The position numbers were made by a program, and so were the translations under genes. 64,000 nt of DNA from Oscillospiraceae bacterium (GTDB taxonomy: Bacteria; Bacillota; Clostridia; Oscillospirales; Ruminococcaceae), in assembly GCA_017432285.1 (NCBI GenBank), contig JAFRJM010000012.1:1-64000 (forward strand), given 5' to 3'. Each line of letters begins with the position of its first letter. The stretch's first letter is position 1. This document shows positions 1-8,269 of the stretch, one piece after another. The notes under the pieces were generated by a model. The model was not told where the DNA came from and searched no databases. It saw only the letters and a list, made by a program, of their open reading frames with translations.

Positions 1-80
1 TAAACGGTGTCTGCCTTAAAGATGGAATCAGCTACAAGAAACTAAAACTACTAGAGAAACGAAGAACAATATTAACTGAA

Positions 81-97
81 AGGAGAGCGCGTCTCCT
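81..97. repeat. short inverted repeat upstream of dipeptidase
   Basis: AGGAGA and TCTCCT form a perfect 6-bp inverted repeat around a 5-base loop. It would hide the Shine-Dalgarno-like sequence of the upstream in-frame ATG at 101, which favours the ATG at 152 as the real start. A regulatory role is only a guess. Confidence 0.3.
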
Positions 98-151
98 CTC
101 ATGACTGAAGTCACGAGTGCCCGACGCCAAGCTTTCATGGAGGAAAACAAC

Positions 152-1615
152 ATGTCATGTACAACAGTCCTTGTCGGCAAAAAAGCCAGCAATGACAATT
201 CAACGATGATCGCAAGGACAGACGATGGGTTCTTCGATGAGAAGAAACTCGTTGTCGTGGACCCCAAGAAACAGCGCAAGAAATACAAATCTGTTATCTC
301 TCATCTGGAGATAGAGCTTCCGGACGACCCTCTGAGATATACTGCCTGCCCAAGCGTAAGCGGCAAGCACGGTATATGGGCTGCAACCGGGATCAATGAA
401 GCAAATGTCGGTATGACCGCGACAGAGACCATAACGTCCAATCCCCGTGTTCTCGCGGCAGATCCGCTGGTTGAGTACAAAAAGGCAAAGAAAAGGGGAG
501 AGAAGGACGTTCCCGGCGGCATCGGGGAGGAAGACCTCGTAGTCCTCGTGCTTCCGTATATCCGCAGCGCAAGGGAAGGCGCTCTCCGTCTCGGGTCCCT
601 GCTTGAGAAATATGGTACATATGAGACCAACGGAATAGCGTTCAATGATGAGAACGAAGTCTGGTGGCTTGAGTCCATCGGAGGACATCACTGGATGGCA
701 AGAAGACTGCCTGACGATATGGTAGCCATCATTCCCAACCAGTTCGCAATGGACGGTTTCGATCTTGATGATGCTTTCGGAAAGCAGGAAGCCAACCTCT
801 GCTCTGCAGACCTGAGAGAATTCATCGAGGAGAACCATCTTGATCTCAACACGGATGGGAAGTTCAATCCGAGATATGTATTCGGTTCAAGAACAGATCA
901 GGACCACATCTACAACACTCCGAGAGCATGGTTCATGGGACGCTACCTCACTCCAGATTCACATGTATGGGACGGCGAAAACGCAGAGTTCACACCTCAG
1001 AGCGACAATATCCCTTGGTGTCTCGTTCCTGACCGCAAGGTCACAGCTGAAGATGTTCACTATATGCTTGCCGGACACTATCAGGGGACAGATTATGATC
1101 CGTATACCAGCCAGGAGACAGGAAAAAGAGGTATCTACCGCTCAATCGGCATAAACAGGACCGGCGTCACATCAATCTGCCAGATACGCAGCGATGTGCC
1201 TGATGCGGTAAAAGGCGTCGAATGGATCTGCTTCGGCTCCACAGCATTCGGAGGCATGCTCCCGATGTTCGCTAATGTAAGCAGGGTGCCGGATTACCTG
1301 AGCAAAGTAACTATGGACGTATCCACAGAGAACTATTACTGGGGTATCCGTCTCATTGGCGCTCTGGCTGATCCGAATTATTCAAGCACCGTGCAGATGA
1401 TCGACAGATATCAGGAAGCTATAGCTACAAGAGGCCGTCAGATAGTTCTGGAGTACACAAAGAAAGTAGCTGAGAACGGAGACGCATCCGTGCTCGAGGA
1501 AGCCAACCAGAAGCTTGCCGACATGGCAAAGGAGGAGACTACCAAGACGCTGAACAATGTGCTGCGTGAAGCGAGCATCCATATGAAGAACGGTTTTAAC
1601 AGGGCAGACCACTGA
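152..1615 (+). CDS. C69 family dipeptidase
   Basis: A 487-residue protein of peptidase family C69 (PepD/DipA dipeptidases of lactobacilli and clostridia), which cleave dipeptides with an N-terminal cysteine nucleophile. It opens MSCTTVLVGKKAS, so Cys3 is the expected nucleophile, followed by the family's STMIARTDDG segment. I place the start at the ATG at 152, not at the in-frame ATG at 101, because GGAGG at 139-143 lies 8 bases before it and because the family has the Cys within a few residues of the N terminus. There is no signal peptide, so it is probably cytoplasmic. A strong terminator follows, so it looks monocistronic. Confidence 0.88.
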   Translation: MSCTTVLVGKKASNDNSTMIARTDDGFFDEKKLVVVDPKKQRKKYKSVISHLEIELPDDPLRYTACPSVSGKHGIWAATGINEANVGMTATETITSNPRVLAADPLVEYKKAKKRGEKDVPGGIGEEDLVVLVLPYIRSAREGALRLGSLLEKYGTYETNGIAFNDENEVWWLESIGGHHWMARRLPDDMVAIIPNQFAMDGFDLDDAFGKQEANLCSADLREFIEENHLDLNTDGKFNPRYVFGSRTDQDHIYNTPRAWFMGRYLTPDSHVWDGENAEFTPQSDNIPWCLVPDRKVTAEDVHYMLAGHYQGTDYDPYTSQETGKRGIYRSIGINRTGVTSICQIRSDVPDAVKGVEWICFGSTAFGGMLPMFANVSRVPDYLSKVTMDVSTENYYWGIRLIGALADPNYSSTVQMIDRYQEAIATRGRQIVLEYTKKVAENGDASVLEEANQKLADMAKEETTKTLNNVLREASIHMKNGFNRADH

Positions 1616-1632
1616 TCCCTAACATAACAGAT

Positions 1633-1671
1633 GACCGCCATTGCAGAGTCAGGCTCTGATGGCGGTCTTTT
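1633..1671 (+). terminator. rho-independent terminator after the C69 dipeptidase
   Basis: A 9-bp stem (GACCGCCAT with ATGGCGGTC) encloses a second 5-bp stem (CAGAG with CTCTG) and is followed by TTTT. It lies directly downstream of the dipeptidase stop. Confidence 0.85.
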
Positions 1672-1720
1672 GCACTGTAAAAAAGTTTGTTAATATACTT
1701 TTCAGTGCTTTAAAGCGTGA

Positions 1721-1726
1721 TATAAT
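1721..1726 (+). promoter_or_regulatory. possible -10 element for the GPH transporter
   Basis: A consensus TATAAT sits about 70 bases before the transporter start in an AT-rich stretch. The -35 region 17 bases upstream (CTTTTC) is poor, so only the -10 is supported. Confidence 0.35.
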
Positions 1727-1797
1727 TAGGTATATTTTATATCAACGCGGGTACGGATGTATAAAACAAGTACCTGCTTATCGGGAGGGATATCTCT

Positions 1798-3303
1798 ATG
1801 GGTCTATTTAAGAAAAAGGAGAAAAAGTCACGTGAAGGTTGGAGACTAAGCGGTATAGAGCGTTTCCGTTACTACTTGGGTGACTTGGGAGTTACAGCCG
1901 GTGTTACAGTCTTCGCCGGATGTATGACGAATTTCTTGGCTTTCCGCGGCCTGAACCTCACTGCGCTTGCAGGCGCAATACTCGTGCTGAAACTGATTGA
2001 TGCCGTAGATGATGTTATCTTCGGATACCTTGTAGACAAGGTGAAGATCAATGAATGGAAAATCTTCCGCAAGATAACCGCTGAAGGCAAATATCTTCCG
2101 TGGTACCGCATGACATTTGCGCTGTTCCCAATCTTCACGATCATATTCTATCTGATGCCAAACGACATCTCCAAGACTGCCAAGATGATCTGGTTCATTG
2201 TGACCTATCTGCTCTATGACCTCTCATGCACATTGTGCGAGGTCCCGAAAGGTTCTCTGGAGATCACGATAACCGATAATGTGGATGAGAGGAACCACCT
2301 CATAACGGTCAAGGGGCTCCTCGCTATTATCACCGCAGTAGTGGTCAATGCTGTTTCCAGTATTTTGTGGGATCCTGTTGCCGGGCCCGGACTGAGTTTC
2401 TCAAGTGTCACTATTACAATGGTGACCATTTTCCTGGTCATGATGATCCCGTTGGCATTTAAGGGCAAAGAGTACAATACTGAGCTTAAGAATGTTGATA
2501 AGGAAGTTACCACAGGCTATAGCCTTAAAGATATGTGGAACTGTGTAAAAACGAACAGATTCATGGCCATTTTCCTTCTTTCCTGTCTTTGTGCCAGTAT
2601 AACAGGCACCGCAAGTGCAGGAGGTAACCTGGTCGCTTTCTATCTGTTTGAAGGAAAGACACTTGTCAACTCTCTTCCGTACATCTTCGGCTTCCTTCCG
2701 GCAATGCTGCTCAATACACAAGCTGATAAACTAGCTAAGCGCTTCGGCCGCCGCAATTCCATGATCATGCTCGGTCTGCTGTACGGCATTATGCATATCT
2801 GCATGTATTTTGTCGGATATCATAATCTGACGATGGTAGTGATCTTCAGCTCCCTCGCTGCCGTAGGCGCAAGCATGAGATACATCTTTGTGAATTTTAT
2901 CGCGCCGGATACTATTGAATTTACACGGTATAAAACAGGCAAGGACTGTGCCGGAATCTTCTATGCTCTCAATACTTTCATTTCAAAAGCTACGAATGCT
3001 TTCTCTGCCAGCATCGGTCTACTGATCCTGGGTCTTTATGGATGGAGAGAAGTACAGGCTGAAAGCTATGAGCAGCTCCTTGAGATGGGTATCGGAATCG
3101 GCCAGGCGGCATACCAGACACCGTCGGCGCTCAAAGGCATGTGGATCACATATGCCCTGATACCTGGTATCGGCCATGCGCTCGCTGCGCTGGTACTGTT
3201 CCTGTACAAGCTTAAGGACCGTGATGCGGAACTTATGGCAAGCTGCAACGCAGGTGAGATCACCCGTGAGGAGTGCGAAGCACAGCTCAGCCGGAAATAT
3301 TAA
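1798..3303 (+). CDS. GPH-family (MelB-like) MFS symporter
   Basis: A 501-residue polytopic membrane protein resembling the glycoside-pentoside-hexuronide:cation symporters. The N-terminal part contains a DLGVTAG helix and the segment LKLIDAVDDVIFGYLVDK, which matches the conserved aspartate-rich helix 2 and loop 2-3 of MelB-like transporters. About 12 hydrophobic segments are visible and the tail is charged. A GGGAGG ribosome binding site precedes the ATG. The substrate cannot be told. It lies between its own terminator and that of the dipeptidase, so it is probably transcribed alone; uptake of something processed by the neighbouring dipeptidase is possible but unproven. Confidence 0.85.
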   Translation: MGLFKKKEKKSREGWRLSGIERFRYYLGDLGVTAGVTVFAGCMTNFLAFRGLNLTALAGAILVLKLIDAVDDVIFGYLVDKVKINEWKIFRKITAEGKYLPWYRMTFALFPIFTIIFYLMPNDISKTAKMIWFIVTYLLYDLSCTLCEVPKGSLEITITDNVDERNHLITVKGLLAIITAVVVNAVSSILWDPVAGPGLSFSSVTITMVTIFLVMMIPLAFKGKEYNTELKNVDKEVTTGYSLKDMWNCVKTNRFMAIFLLSCLCASITGTASAGGNLVAFYLFEGKTLVNSLPYIFGFLPAMLLNTQADKLAKRFGRRNSMIMLGLLYGIMHICMYFVGYHNLTMVVIFSSLAAVGASMRYIFVNFIAPDTIEFTRYKTGKDCAGIFYALNTFISKATNAFSASIGLLILGLYGWREVQAESYEQLLEMGIGIGQAAYQTPSALKGMWITYALIPGIGHALAALVLFLYKLKDRDAELMASCNAGEITREECEAQLSRKY

Positions 3304-3324
3304 AATATAATACAGATAAATAGC

Positions 3325-3356
3325 AAAACCTGCTGCGGTACGCCGCAGCAGGTTTT
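3325..3356 (+). terminator. terminator after the GPH symporter
   Basis: The stem AACCTGCTGCGG/CCGCAGCAGGTT with a TACG tetraloop is followed by a run of T. It is preceded by A residues, so it could also work on the other strand. Confidence 0.88.
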
Positions 3357-3385
3357 TATGTGTAATTGTAAACAAAATATTAATT

Positions 3386-3448
3386 TGGTACCAAACTAAT
3401 TGACATGTTGTAGGGCATAGAATATTATTATGGTACCGAACTAAATGA
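3386..3448 (+). promoter_or_regulatory. promoter with two operator-like repeats upstream of marR
   Basis: A near-consensus sigma-A promoter is visible: TTGACA at 3400-3405, a 17-base spacer and TATTAT at 3423-3428. Two direct copies of TGGTACCRAACTAAWTGA flank it, at 3386-3403 (overlapping the -35) and 3431-3448 (just after the -10), 45 bases apart. Each copy has the palindromic core GGTACC. This is the layout of an autorepressed promoter, with the MarR gene as the obvious regulator. The sequences are seen directly; repressor identity is inferred. Confidence 0.72.
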
Positions 3449-3497
3449 TAGTATAAATAATATATACATATATAGATACAGAAGGAGAGATAAGCAA

Positions 3498-4133
3498 TTG
3501 ACAGAAAATATCAACTTTGAATTAATGAAAGAACTGCGTATCGCAGGAAGCAAAATGATGCATCCGGGAAAACCTTTCCCCGGACGCGGACCGATGGAAG
3601 GACATCATGGACCGATGCCTGGCCCGCAGCGCGGACCTATGGGCGAATGCCGTCCTATGCCGGGACAGTTCCCGGAGAAGAAAGGATTCAGAAATCTTCC
3701 AGCTATCATGCCCGAAGGTCCTTTCGGAAATAAGGACATGCATGGTTTTGAAAGCCGTCCCGGTATGATGAAAGAAGGGCATGACTTCAGGAAACCGCTG
3801 CCGAGAGAATTCATTCTTTCCATTCTTTTGGAGAACGGCAACGCAGGCATGCGTCAGAAGGATCTTGCCGACAAGCTCGGTATCCGTTCTGCAGCGATGT
3901 CCGAAGCCATAGATAAACTTGAAGACAACGGTTACATCGAGCGCAAAGTGGACGAAACAGACCGCAGAGCCACACTTATCTTCCTGACAGAGAAGGGGGA
4001 GGCAAGAGCAAATGAAGTCCACGATCAGAGAGAGCACCGTTTCGACAGGATCTTTGGAGACCTTACTGAAGATGAAAAAAAGCAGCTCCTGACGCTTCTC
4101 AGGAAGATGAACAGCAGTCCAGTGCAGGTATAG
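3498..4133 (+). CDS. MarR-family regulator with Met/Pro/Gly/His-rich insert
   Basis: A 211-residue winged-helix regulator. Residues about 100-205 hold the MarR fold: the recognition region MRQKDLADKLGIRSAAMSEA, then the wing with DRRATLIFLTEKG, and a C-terminal dimerisation helix. Between the first helix and the HTH lies an insert of about 75 residues very rich in Met, Pro, Gly and His. The start is a TTG at 3498, preceded at good distance by AAGGAGA, and no better ATG is present. The promoter upstream carries two operator-like repeats, suggesting autoregulation. The ligand is unknown; the insert could be a flexible or metal-contacting segment. A terminator follows at once. Confidence 0.85.
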   Translation: MTENINFELMKELRIAGSKMMHPGKPFPGRGPMEGHHGPMPGPQRGPMGECRPMPGQFPEKKGFRNLPAIMPEGPFGNKDMHGFESRPGMMKEGHDFRKPLPREFILSILLENGNAGMRQKDLADKLGIRSAAMSEAIDKLEDNGYIERKVDETDRRATLIFLTEKGEARANEVHDQREHRFDRIFGDLTEDEKKQLLTLLRKMNSSPVQV

Positions 4134-4179
4134 CATAAAACAACTTGGGCAGGTTCCTCCCAATCGTTGATTGCCATAG

Positions 4180-4224
4180 AAAAAGAAAGCTGAGGCGTAC
4201 CTAGTACGCTTCAGCTTTCTTTTT
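4180..4224. terminator. bidirectional terminator between marR and fmdE-like gene
   Basis: A long stem (AAAGCTGAGGCGTAC with GTACGCTTCAGCTTT, one G-T wobble) around a CTA loop, with A-rich sequence on the left and T-rich sequence on the right. It serves the two convergent genes. Confidence 0.88.
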
Positions 4225-4241
4225 GTACGTAAATAATTTGA

Positions 4242-4763
4242 TCAGACATTGAAACGGTCGTATTTCTCTATGCAGTCCAGACAGCGGTATTCTCCGTTCA
4301 CGAGGCGGATCCAGTTCTCGCCGGTCTTCTCTCCGCAGCAGGCGCAGCGGTATGAGCGGAACAGCTCTGCAGGTTTCGGGAAGGGTCTGGCTTCCTTGAC
4401 CGTGAACAGGTCTTTTGGCTCGCTGGAGAGGAAATACTCCATGGTATCCTTGATGCCTTCCGGCGTGTCATTCAGCACAAGGCGCACGGACTTTCCGCTG
4501 GTGCGGTCATAGAAGGAGAACGCCTGTTTTCCGCGCATGTGGAAGAGCAGATTGCCTTTTCCGACGCTGCATCCGAGCATTACCTGGATAGCGTCGACAC
4601 CACACGCATCGTTCTCTGCGATGCAGACGATCTCCTCGTCTTTTGAGAATCCGATGTTCAGTAATTCTGCAGCATACCGGGCGGCCTGGTAGCCTATCGC
4701 CAGTCCTCCGCATACATGTCCATGAAACTCTGCGCATCTCTGCCATGATCTTTCATCTATCAT
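4242..4763 (-). CDS. FmdE-like metal-binding protein with C-terminal zinc ribbon
   Basis: A 173-residue protein related to subunit E of formylmethanofuran dehydrogenase (FmdE family). Near the N terminus it has the signature C10-AEFHGHVCGG, whose Cys and His residues bind metal in the family, then a middle domain with AENDACGVDAIQVMLGC. At the C terminus two CxxC-type knuckles (CACCGE and CLDC) form a short zinc ribbon. I choose the ATG at 4763, preceded by AGGAGG at 8 bases, over the upstream TTG at 4790. FmdE proteins are widespread in anaerobes without methanogenesis and their role there is unclear; a link to molybdenum or tungsten enzymes is often suggested. Confidence 0.85.
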   Translation of the reverse strand: MIDERSWQRCAEFHGHVCGGLAIGYQAARYAAELLNIGFSKDEEIVCIAENDACGVDAIQVMLGCSVGKGNLLFHMRGKQAFSFYDRTSGKSVRLVLNDTPEGIKDTMEYFLSSEPKDLFTVKEARPFPKPAELFRSYRCACCGEKTGENWIRLVNGEYRCLDCIEKYDRFNV

Positions 4764-4853
4764 CTGGGCGTCCTCCTGAGTATTGATCAATAGAATCAGT
4801 ATATAGTCCGTTTAGCTGCCTTGCAACCAACGGTTCTTTCAGAAAAAGAAGAA

Positions 4854-4878
4854 GCTGAAGCAAAAGGCGTGCTTCAGC
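4854..4878 (-). terminator. probable minus-strand terminator
   Basis: GCTGAAGC pairs with GCTTCAGC across a 9-base loop. Read on the minus strand the stem is followed by a pyrimidine run rich in T (complement of AGAAAAAGAAGAA). It would back up the terminator of the LysR gene. Confidence 0.5.
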
Positions 4879-4967
4879 GGTCTTCTCAAGAGAGGAAAAG
4901 ATATTGATCAGTGCGTCTTCTGATCTAATCTAACAAATTTAAGCGGATACATCAGACTCAGTATCCA

Positions 4968-5009
4968 AAAAAACAAGCACATAGCTTTTCTTGGAAAAGC
5001 CGTGTGCTT
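4968..5009 (-). terminator. terminator of the LysR gene
   Basis: A two-part hairpin: AAGCACA with TGTGCTT outside, GCTTTTC with GAAAAGC inside, separated by a 2x2 internal loop. On the minus strand it is followed by a GTTTTTTT run. It lies about 120 bases downstream of the LysR stop. Confidence 0.8.
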
Positions 5010-5129
5010 ACGTAGTACACAAAATAAATGAATTAAATAAACAGTAAAGACATTCCGATGTCTCTTCATGACTTCATGTCATGTTCTGCTGCATAAAATT
5101 ATACTATATTCCGGTCAGGTTAGCAACCA

Positions 5130-6017
5130 CTAATTATTATTTGACGAATGTTCTTTCACGAAATCTATGAATTCCTCCTCGACGGTGGGCAGGGGGTGTC
5201 CCTTGAGCCATACGAACAGGTACTCTATGTTGCGTTTTCCGGCATCTATCTTCTTGGAGCAGAGCGAAGCATTGGGTACATATGCAGTCTGGGGGAATAT
5301 GCTTATACCCATGCCGTTGCCGGCCAGAGCGGCGGCGTCCAGATAGCTGTCCATCTCGCATATGATGTTAGGCTCGCTCTTTATCTCCCTGAACCATCTG
5401 TATATGTCCTCTATCAGGGCGCGTCTGCTGGGAACTATAAGGGGCTCGCCCACAAGCTGATCTATGCTGACGCTGTCGCCCTCGATCCCGGCCAGAGGAT
5501 GCTCTTTGTTCATAAGGGCGACCATGGGTTCTCTTCCTACAGGGAAACTGTTGAGCAGGGAATGATCGCAGGGGAACGTTATGACAGCGAGGGAGATAAG
5601 TCCGCTCCTCATCTTCTCTATGAGGTCATCGGAGCTTCCGTCCAGGATCCGGAACCGCACGTTCGGATGAGCGCGGTAGAACTCGGAGAACCACTCCCCG
5701 GCGATATCCGGAGCGGTGCCTTCGACCAGTCCGAGAGAGATAGTTCCGGATAGGCCGTGTTTCATCGACCTGATCTCCTCTTCAGCCTTTGACGTCAGGC
5801 TGAGGATCTCTTTTGCACGTCTGTACAGTAGACGTCCGGATTCAGTGAGTTCCAGCTTCCTCTTTCCGCGTATGAAAAGGACTGTATCCAGCTCTATCTC
5901 GAGATTCCTGATCTGAATGCTGAGAGGGGGTTGGCTTATGTTAAGTTTTTCTGCCGCTTTGGTGATGTTGAGCTCCTCGGCGACTGTTACGAAATATGAA
6001 AGACTCTTAATATCCAT
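5130..6017 (-). CDS. LysR-family transcriptional regulator
   Basis: A 295-residue, full-length LysR regulator. Residues 1-60 form the winged HTH (LSYFVTVAEELNITKAAEKL, then SQPPLSIQIRNLE), and residues about 90-290 form the two-lobed effector domain beginning GTISLGLVEGTAPD. It is transcribed divergently from the glutamine synthetase operon, the usual arrangement for a LysR protein and its target. A 25-bp inverted repeat lies just before its ATG, overlapping its translation start region, which fits negative autoregulation. The effector is unknown; 2-oxoglutarate, glutamine or another nitrogen-status signal is a reasonable guess from the operon content. Confidence 0.9.
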   Translation of the reverse strand: MDIKSLSYFVTVAEELNITKAAEKLNISQPPLSIQIRNLEIELDTVLFIRGKRKLELTESGRLLYRRAKEILSLTSKAEEEIRSMKHGLSGTISLGLVEGTAPDIAGEWFSEFYRAHPNVRFRILDGSSDDLIEKMRSGLISLAVITFPCDHSLLNSFPVGREPMVALMNKEHPLAGIEGDSVSIDQLVGEPLIVPSRRALIEDIYRWFREIKSEPNIICEMDSYLDAAALAGNGMGISIFPQTAYVPNASLCSKKIDAGKRNIEYLFVWLKGHPLPTVEEEFIDFVKEHSSNNN

Positions 6018-6023
6018 ATCACT

Positions 6024-6048
6024 TTACCATATATATTTTATATGGTAA
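6024..6048. promoter_or_regulatory. inverted repeat, likely LysR operator
   Basis: TTACCATATA and TATATGGTAA form a perfect 10-bp inverted repeat with a 5-base spacer, seven bases before the LysR start and about 85 bases before glnN. The right arm overlaps a second, shorter palindrome (ATGGT-A-ACCAT). The core CATATATATTTTA recurs once more at about 6059-6071. The symmetry and site fit a LysR binding region controlling both directions; the binding itself is inferred. Confidence 0.65.
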
Positions 6049-6132
6049 CCATATTAACATATATATTTTACATTGTCACCTCCGTACTTTAAAATGATGA
6101 AGATATTTATTTTTTCGTACAGGAGAACAGCA

Positions 6133-8223
6133 ATGACTACCGTATCAGACTTTTTTGGATGTAATGTGTTCGATGACCGAAAGATGAAATCGTACCTGTC
6201 TGATGAGACGTACGATGATCTGCGAAAGACGATCGATGAAGGTAAGAGTCTTGACCTTCCAACGGCAAACGCTGTTGCAAAAGCAATGAAAAAATGGGCA
6301 GTAGAGAATGGGGCGACGCACTTCACTCACTGGTTCCAGCCGATGACAGGCATAACCGCCGAAAAACATGACAGCTTCATCGAAGTGTCCCCTGACGGCG
6401 GCGTAATCATGGACTTCTCGGGCAAGGAACTGATCAAGGGTGAACCGGACGCCTCATCTTTTCCTTCAGGGGGACTGAGAGCTACATTCGAGGCCCGCGG
6501 ATATACAGCATGGGATCCGACTTCCTATGCATTCATCAAGGGCAAGACGCTCCATATTCCGACAGCTTTCTGTTCATACAAGGGAGAAGCTCTGGACAAA
6601 AAGACACCTCTTCTGCGCTCTATGGATGCGCTGAACAGGGAGGCTCTGAGAGTGTTCCGCGCTCTTGGCGACAATGACGTCAAGAGAGTCAGCGCAGTGG
6701 TAGGCGCAGAGCAGGAATACTTCCTCATTCCGGAAGAACTGTATGAGAAACGCATGGACATCAAGTATGCCGGAAGAACTCTTTTCGGAGCAGAGGCACC
6801 GAAGGGACAGGAGCTGGACGACCATTATTTCGGAACCATCAAACCGGGCGTTGCTGCATTCATGGAGGATCTCAATGAGACTCTGTGGAAACTTGGCATT
6901 GCTGCCAAGACAGAGCACAACGAAGTTGCTCCTTCTCAGCACGAGCTCGCATGCATCTATACCACAGTGAACGTGGCAACAGACCAGAACCAGCTCGTCA
7001 TGGAAGTGATGAAAGAGACAGCCCGCAGACACGGAATGATGTGCCTGCTCCATGAGAAGCCGTTTGCAGGAGTGAACGGAAGCGGCAAGCATAACAACTG
7101 GTCCCTCACCACTGATACGGGACGCAACCTCATGTCACCCGGCAGCAAACCTCATACGAACAGTACGTTCCTTCTTTTCCTGTGCGCAGTCATAAAAGCG
7201 GTAGATGATTATCAGGATCTCCTGAGACTTTCCGTGGCATCTGCGAGCAACGATCACCGTCTCGGAGCCAACGAAGCTCCTCCGGCAGTCATCTCCATGT
7301 TCCTGGGCGATGAGCTCACAGCTGTTCTTGATTCCATCGAGAAGGGCGTACCCTATGACGCGACATATGCAGAAGAGATGAACTTCGGATCCGAAGTGAT
7401 CCCGGAGATCAGGAAAGACCACACAGACCGCAACAGGACATCCCCGTTCGCGTTCACAGGAAACAAATTCGAGTTCCGTATGGTCGGCTCCTCTGCCAGC
7501 ATCGCAGCTCCCAACATCATGCTGAACAGCGCTGTTGCTGAATCCCTGAGGATCTTCGCAGATGAACTCGAAGGCGCAGAAGATGTTGAAAAGACAGTTA
7601 TGGAACTGGTCCGCAAGACATACACCGAGCACAAGAGGATAGTATTCAACGGAAATGGGTACGACGACGAGTGGATCGCAGAAGCGGAAAAGAGAGGACT
7701 CCTCAATGACCGCACCACACCTGACTGCCTGCCGAGAGTAATGGACGAGAAGAATGTCACCATGCTGACGAACCTCGGAGTATATACAGCAACTGAGCTC
7801 GCATCCCGCTGCATGATCATGCTTGAGAACTACTGCAAGGAAGTGCGCATCGAAGCCAAGACAATGGCGAGGATGGCTGTAGCCCTAATAGCACCGGCAG
7901 TGGAAAAGTATGCCTCAGTGCTTGCAGAGCGCGCAAACGGCAAGAAGACCCTCGGTTCCGATATGCCATGCAAATACGAGGAGAGACTGGTCAAGAAACT
8001 GTCCGCCCTTACGGATGAGATCCTTGAGGATACGGATGCCCTGAAGGCAGTCCTGGACGGAGAGACCGGTGAGGATTGGGCATCGATCTCCGAAGACGTG
8101 CGCGACCGCCTTATCCCGGCGATGGATGCGCTGCGCAGTGACTGCGATGAAGCTGAGAGATGGACAGCCAAAGAGTATTGGCCGATGCCGACATACGGCG
8201 AACTGATGTTCGGAACAAAATAA
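6133..8223 (+). CDS. glnN: glutamine synthetase type III
   Basis: A 696-residue GSIII enzyme, which makes glutamine from glutamate, ammonia and ATP. The length is typical for the type (about 700 residues against about 450 for GSI). Characteristic motifs are GAEQEYFLI, NEVAPSQHELA, the ATP-binding KPFAGVNGSGKHNNWS, and NRTSPFAFTGNKFEFR followed by MVGSSAS. I take the ATG at 6133 because AGGAGA lies 6 bases upstream; an in-frame GTG 60 bases earlier would add an unlikely tail. It heads the eleven-gene operon and supplies the amide donor used by most downstream enzymes. Regulation probably involves the divergent LysR protein. Confidence 0.96.
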   Translation: MTTVSDFFGCNVFDDRKMKSYLSDETYDDLRKTIDEGKSLDLPTANAVAKAMKKWAVENGATHFTHWFQPMTGITAEKHDSFIEVSPDGGVIMDFSGKELIKGEPDASSFPSGGLRATFEARGYTAWDPTSYAFIKGKTLHIPTAFCSYKGEALDKKTPLLRSMDALNREALRVFRALGDNDVKRVSAVVGAEQEYFLIPEELYEKRMDIKYAGRTLFGAEAPKGQELDDHYFGTIKPGVAAFMEDLNETLWKLGIAAKTEHNEVAPSQHELACIYTTVNVATDQNQLVMEVMKETARRHGMMCLLHEKPFAGVNGSGKHNNWSLTTDTGRNLMSPGSKPHTNSTFLLFLCAVIKAVDDYQDLLRLSVASASNDHRLGANEAPPAVISMFLGDELTAVLDSIEKGVPYDATYAEEMNFGSEVIPEIRKDHTDRNRTSPFAFTGNKFEFRMVGSSASIAAPNIMLNSAVAESLRIFADELEGAEDVEKTVMELVRKTYTEHKRIVFNGNGYDDEWIAEAEKRGLLNDRTTPDCLPRVMDEKNVTMLTNLGVYTATELASRCMIMLENYCKEVRIEAKTMARMAVALIAPAVEKYASVLAERANGKKTLGSDMPCKYEERLVKKLSALTDEILEDTDALKAVLDGETGEDWASISEDVRDRLIPAMDALRSDCDEAERWTAKEYWPMPTYGELMFGTK

Positions 8224-8269
8224 TATTTCAACTGTTTTTCCGCATTGATCTGCAAAAAGGAGAACGATC

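Larger units (their letters stand above)
4764..5129. other. 366-bp gene-free gap with two minus-strand hairpins
   Basis: No coding signal was found. Two hairpins are present (listed separately as terminators), and the rest is AT-rich. The sequence just left of the LysR stop holds no recognisable element. Confidence 0.6.

Noticed and set aside
4975-5009. The long hairpin near 5 kb as an attachment or recombination site
   Set aside because: A minus-strand T-run directly after it and its place after the LysR gene make a terminator the simpler reading; no integrase is near.
5148-5753. A 201-codon plus-strand frame inside the LysR gene
   Set aside because: It is antisense to a complete LysR protein with clear HTH and effector domains, has no ribosome binding site and no family features.
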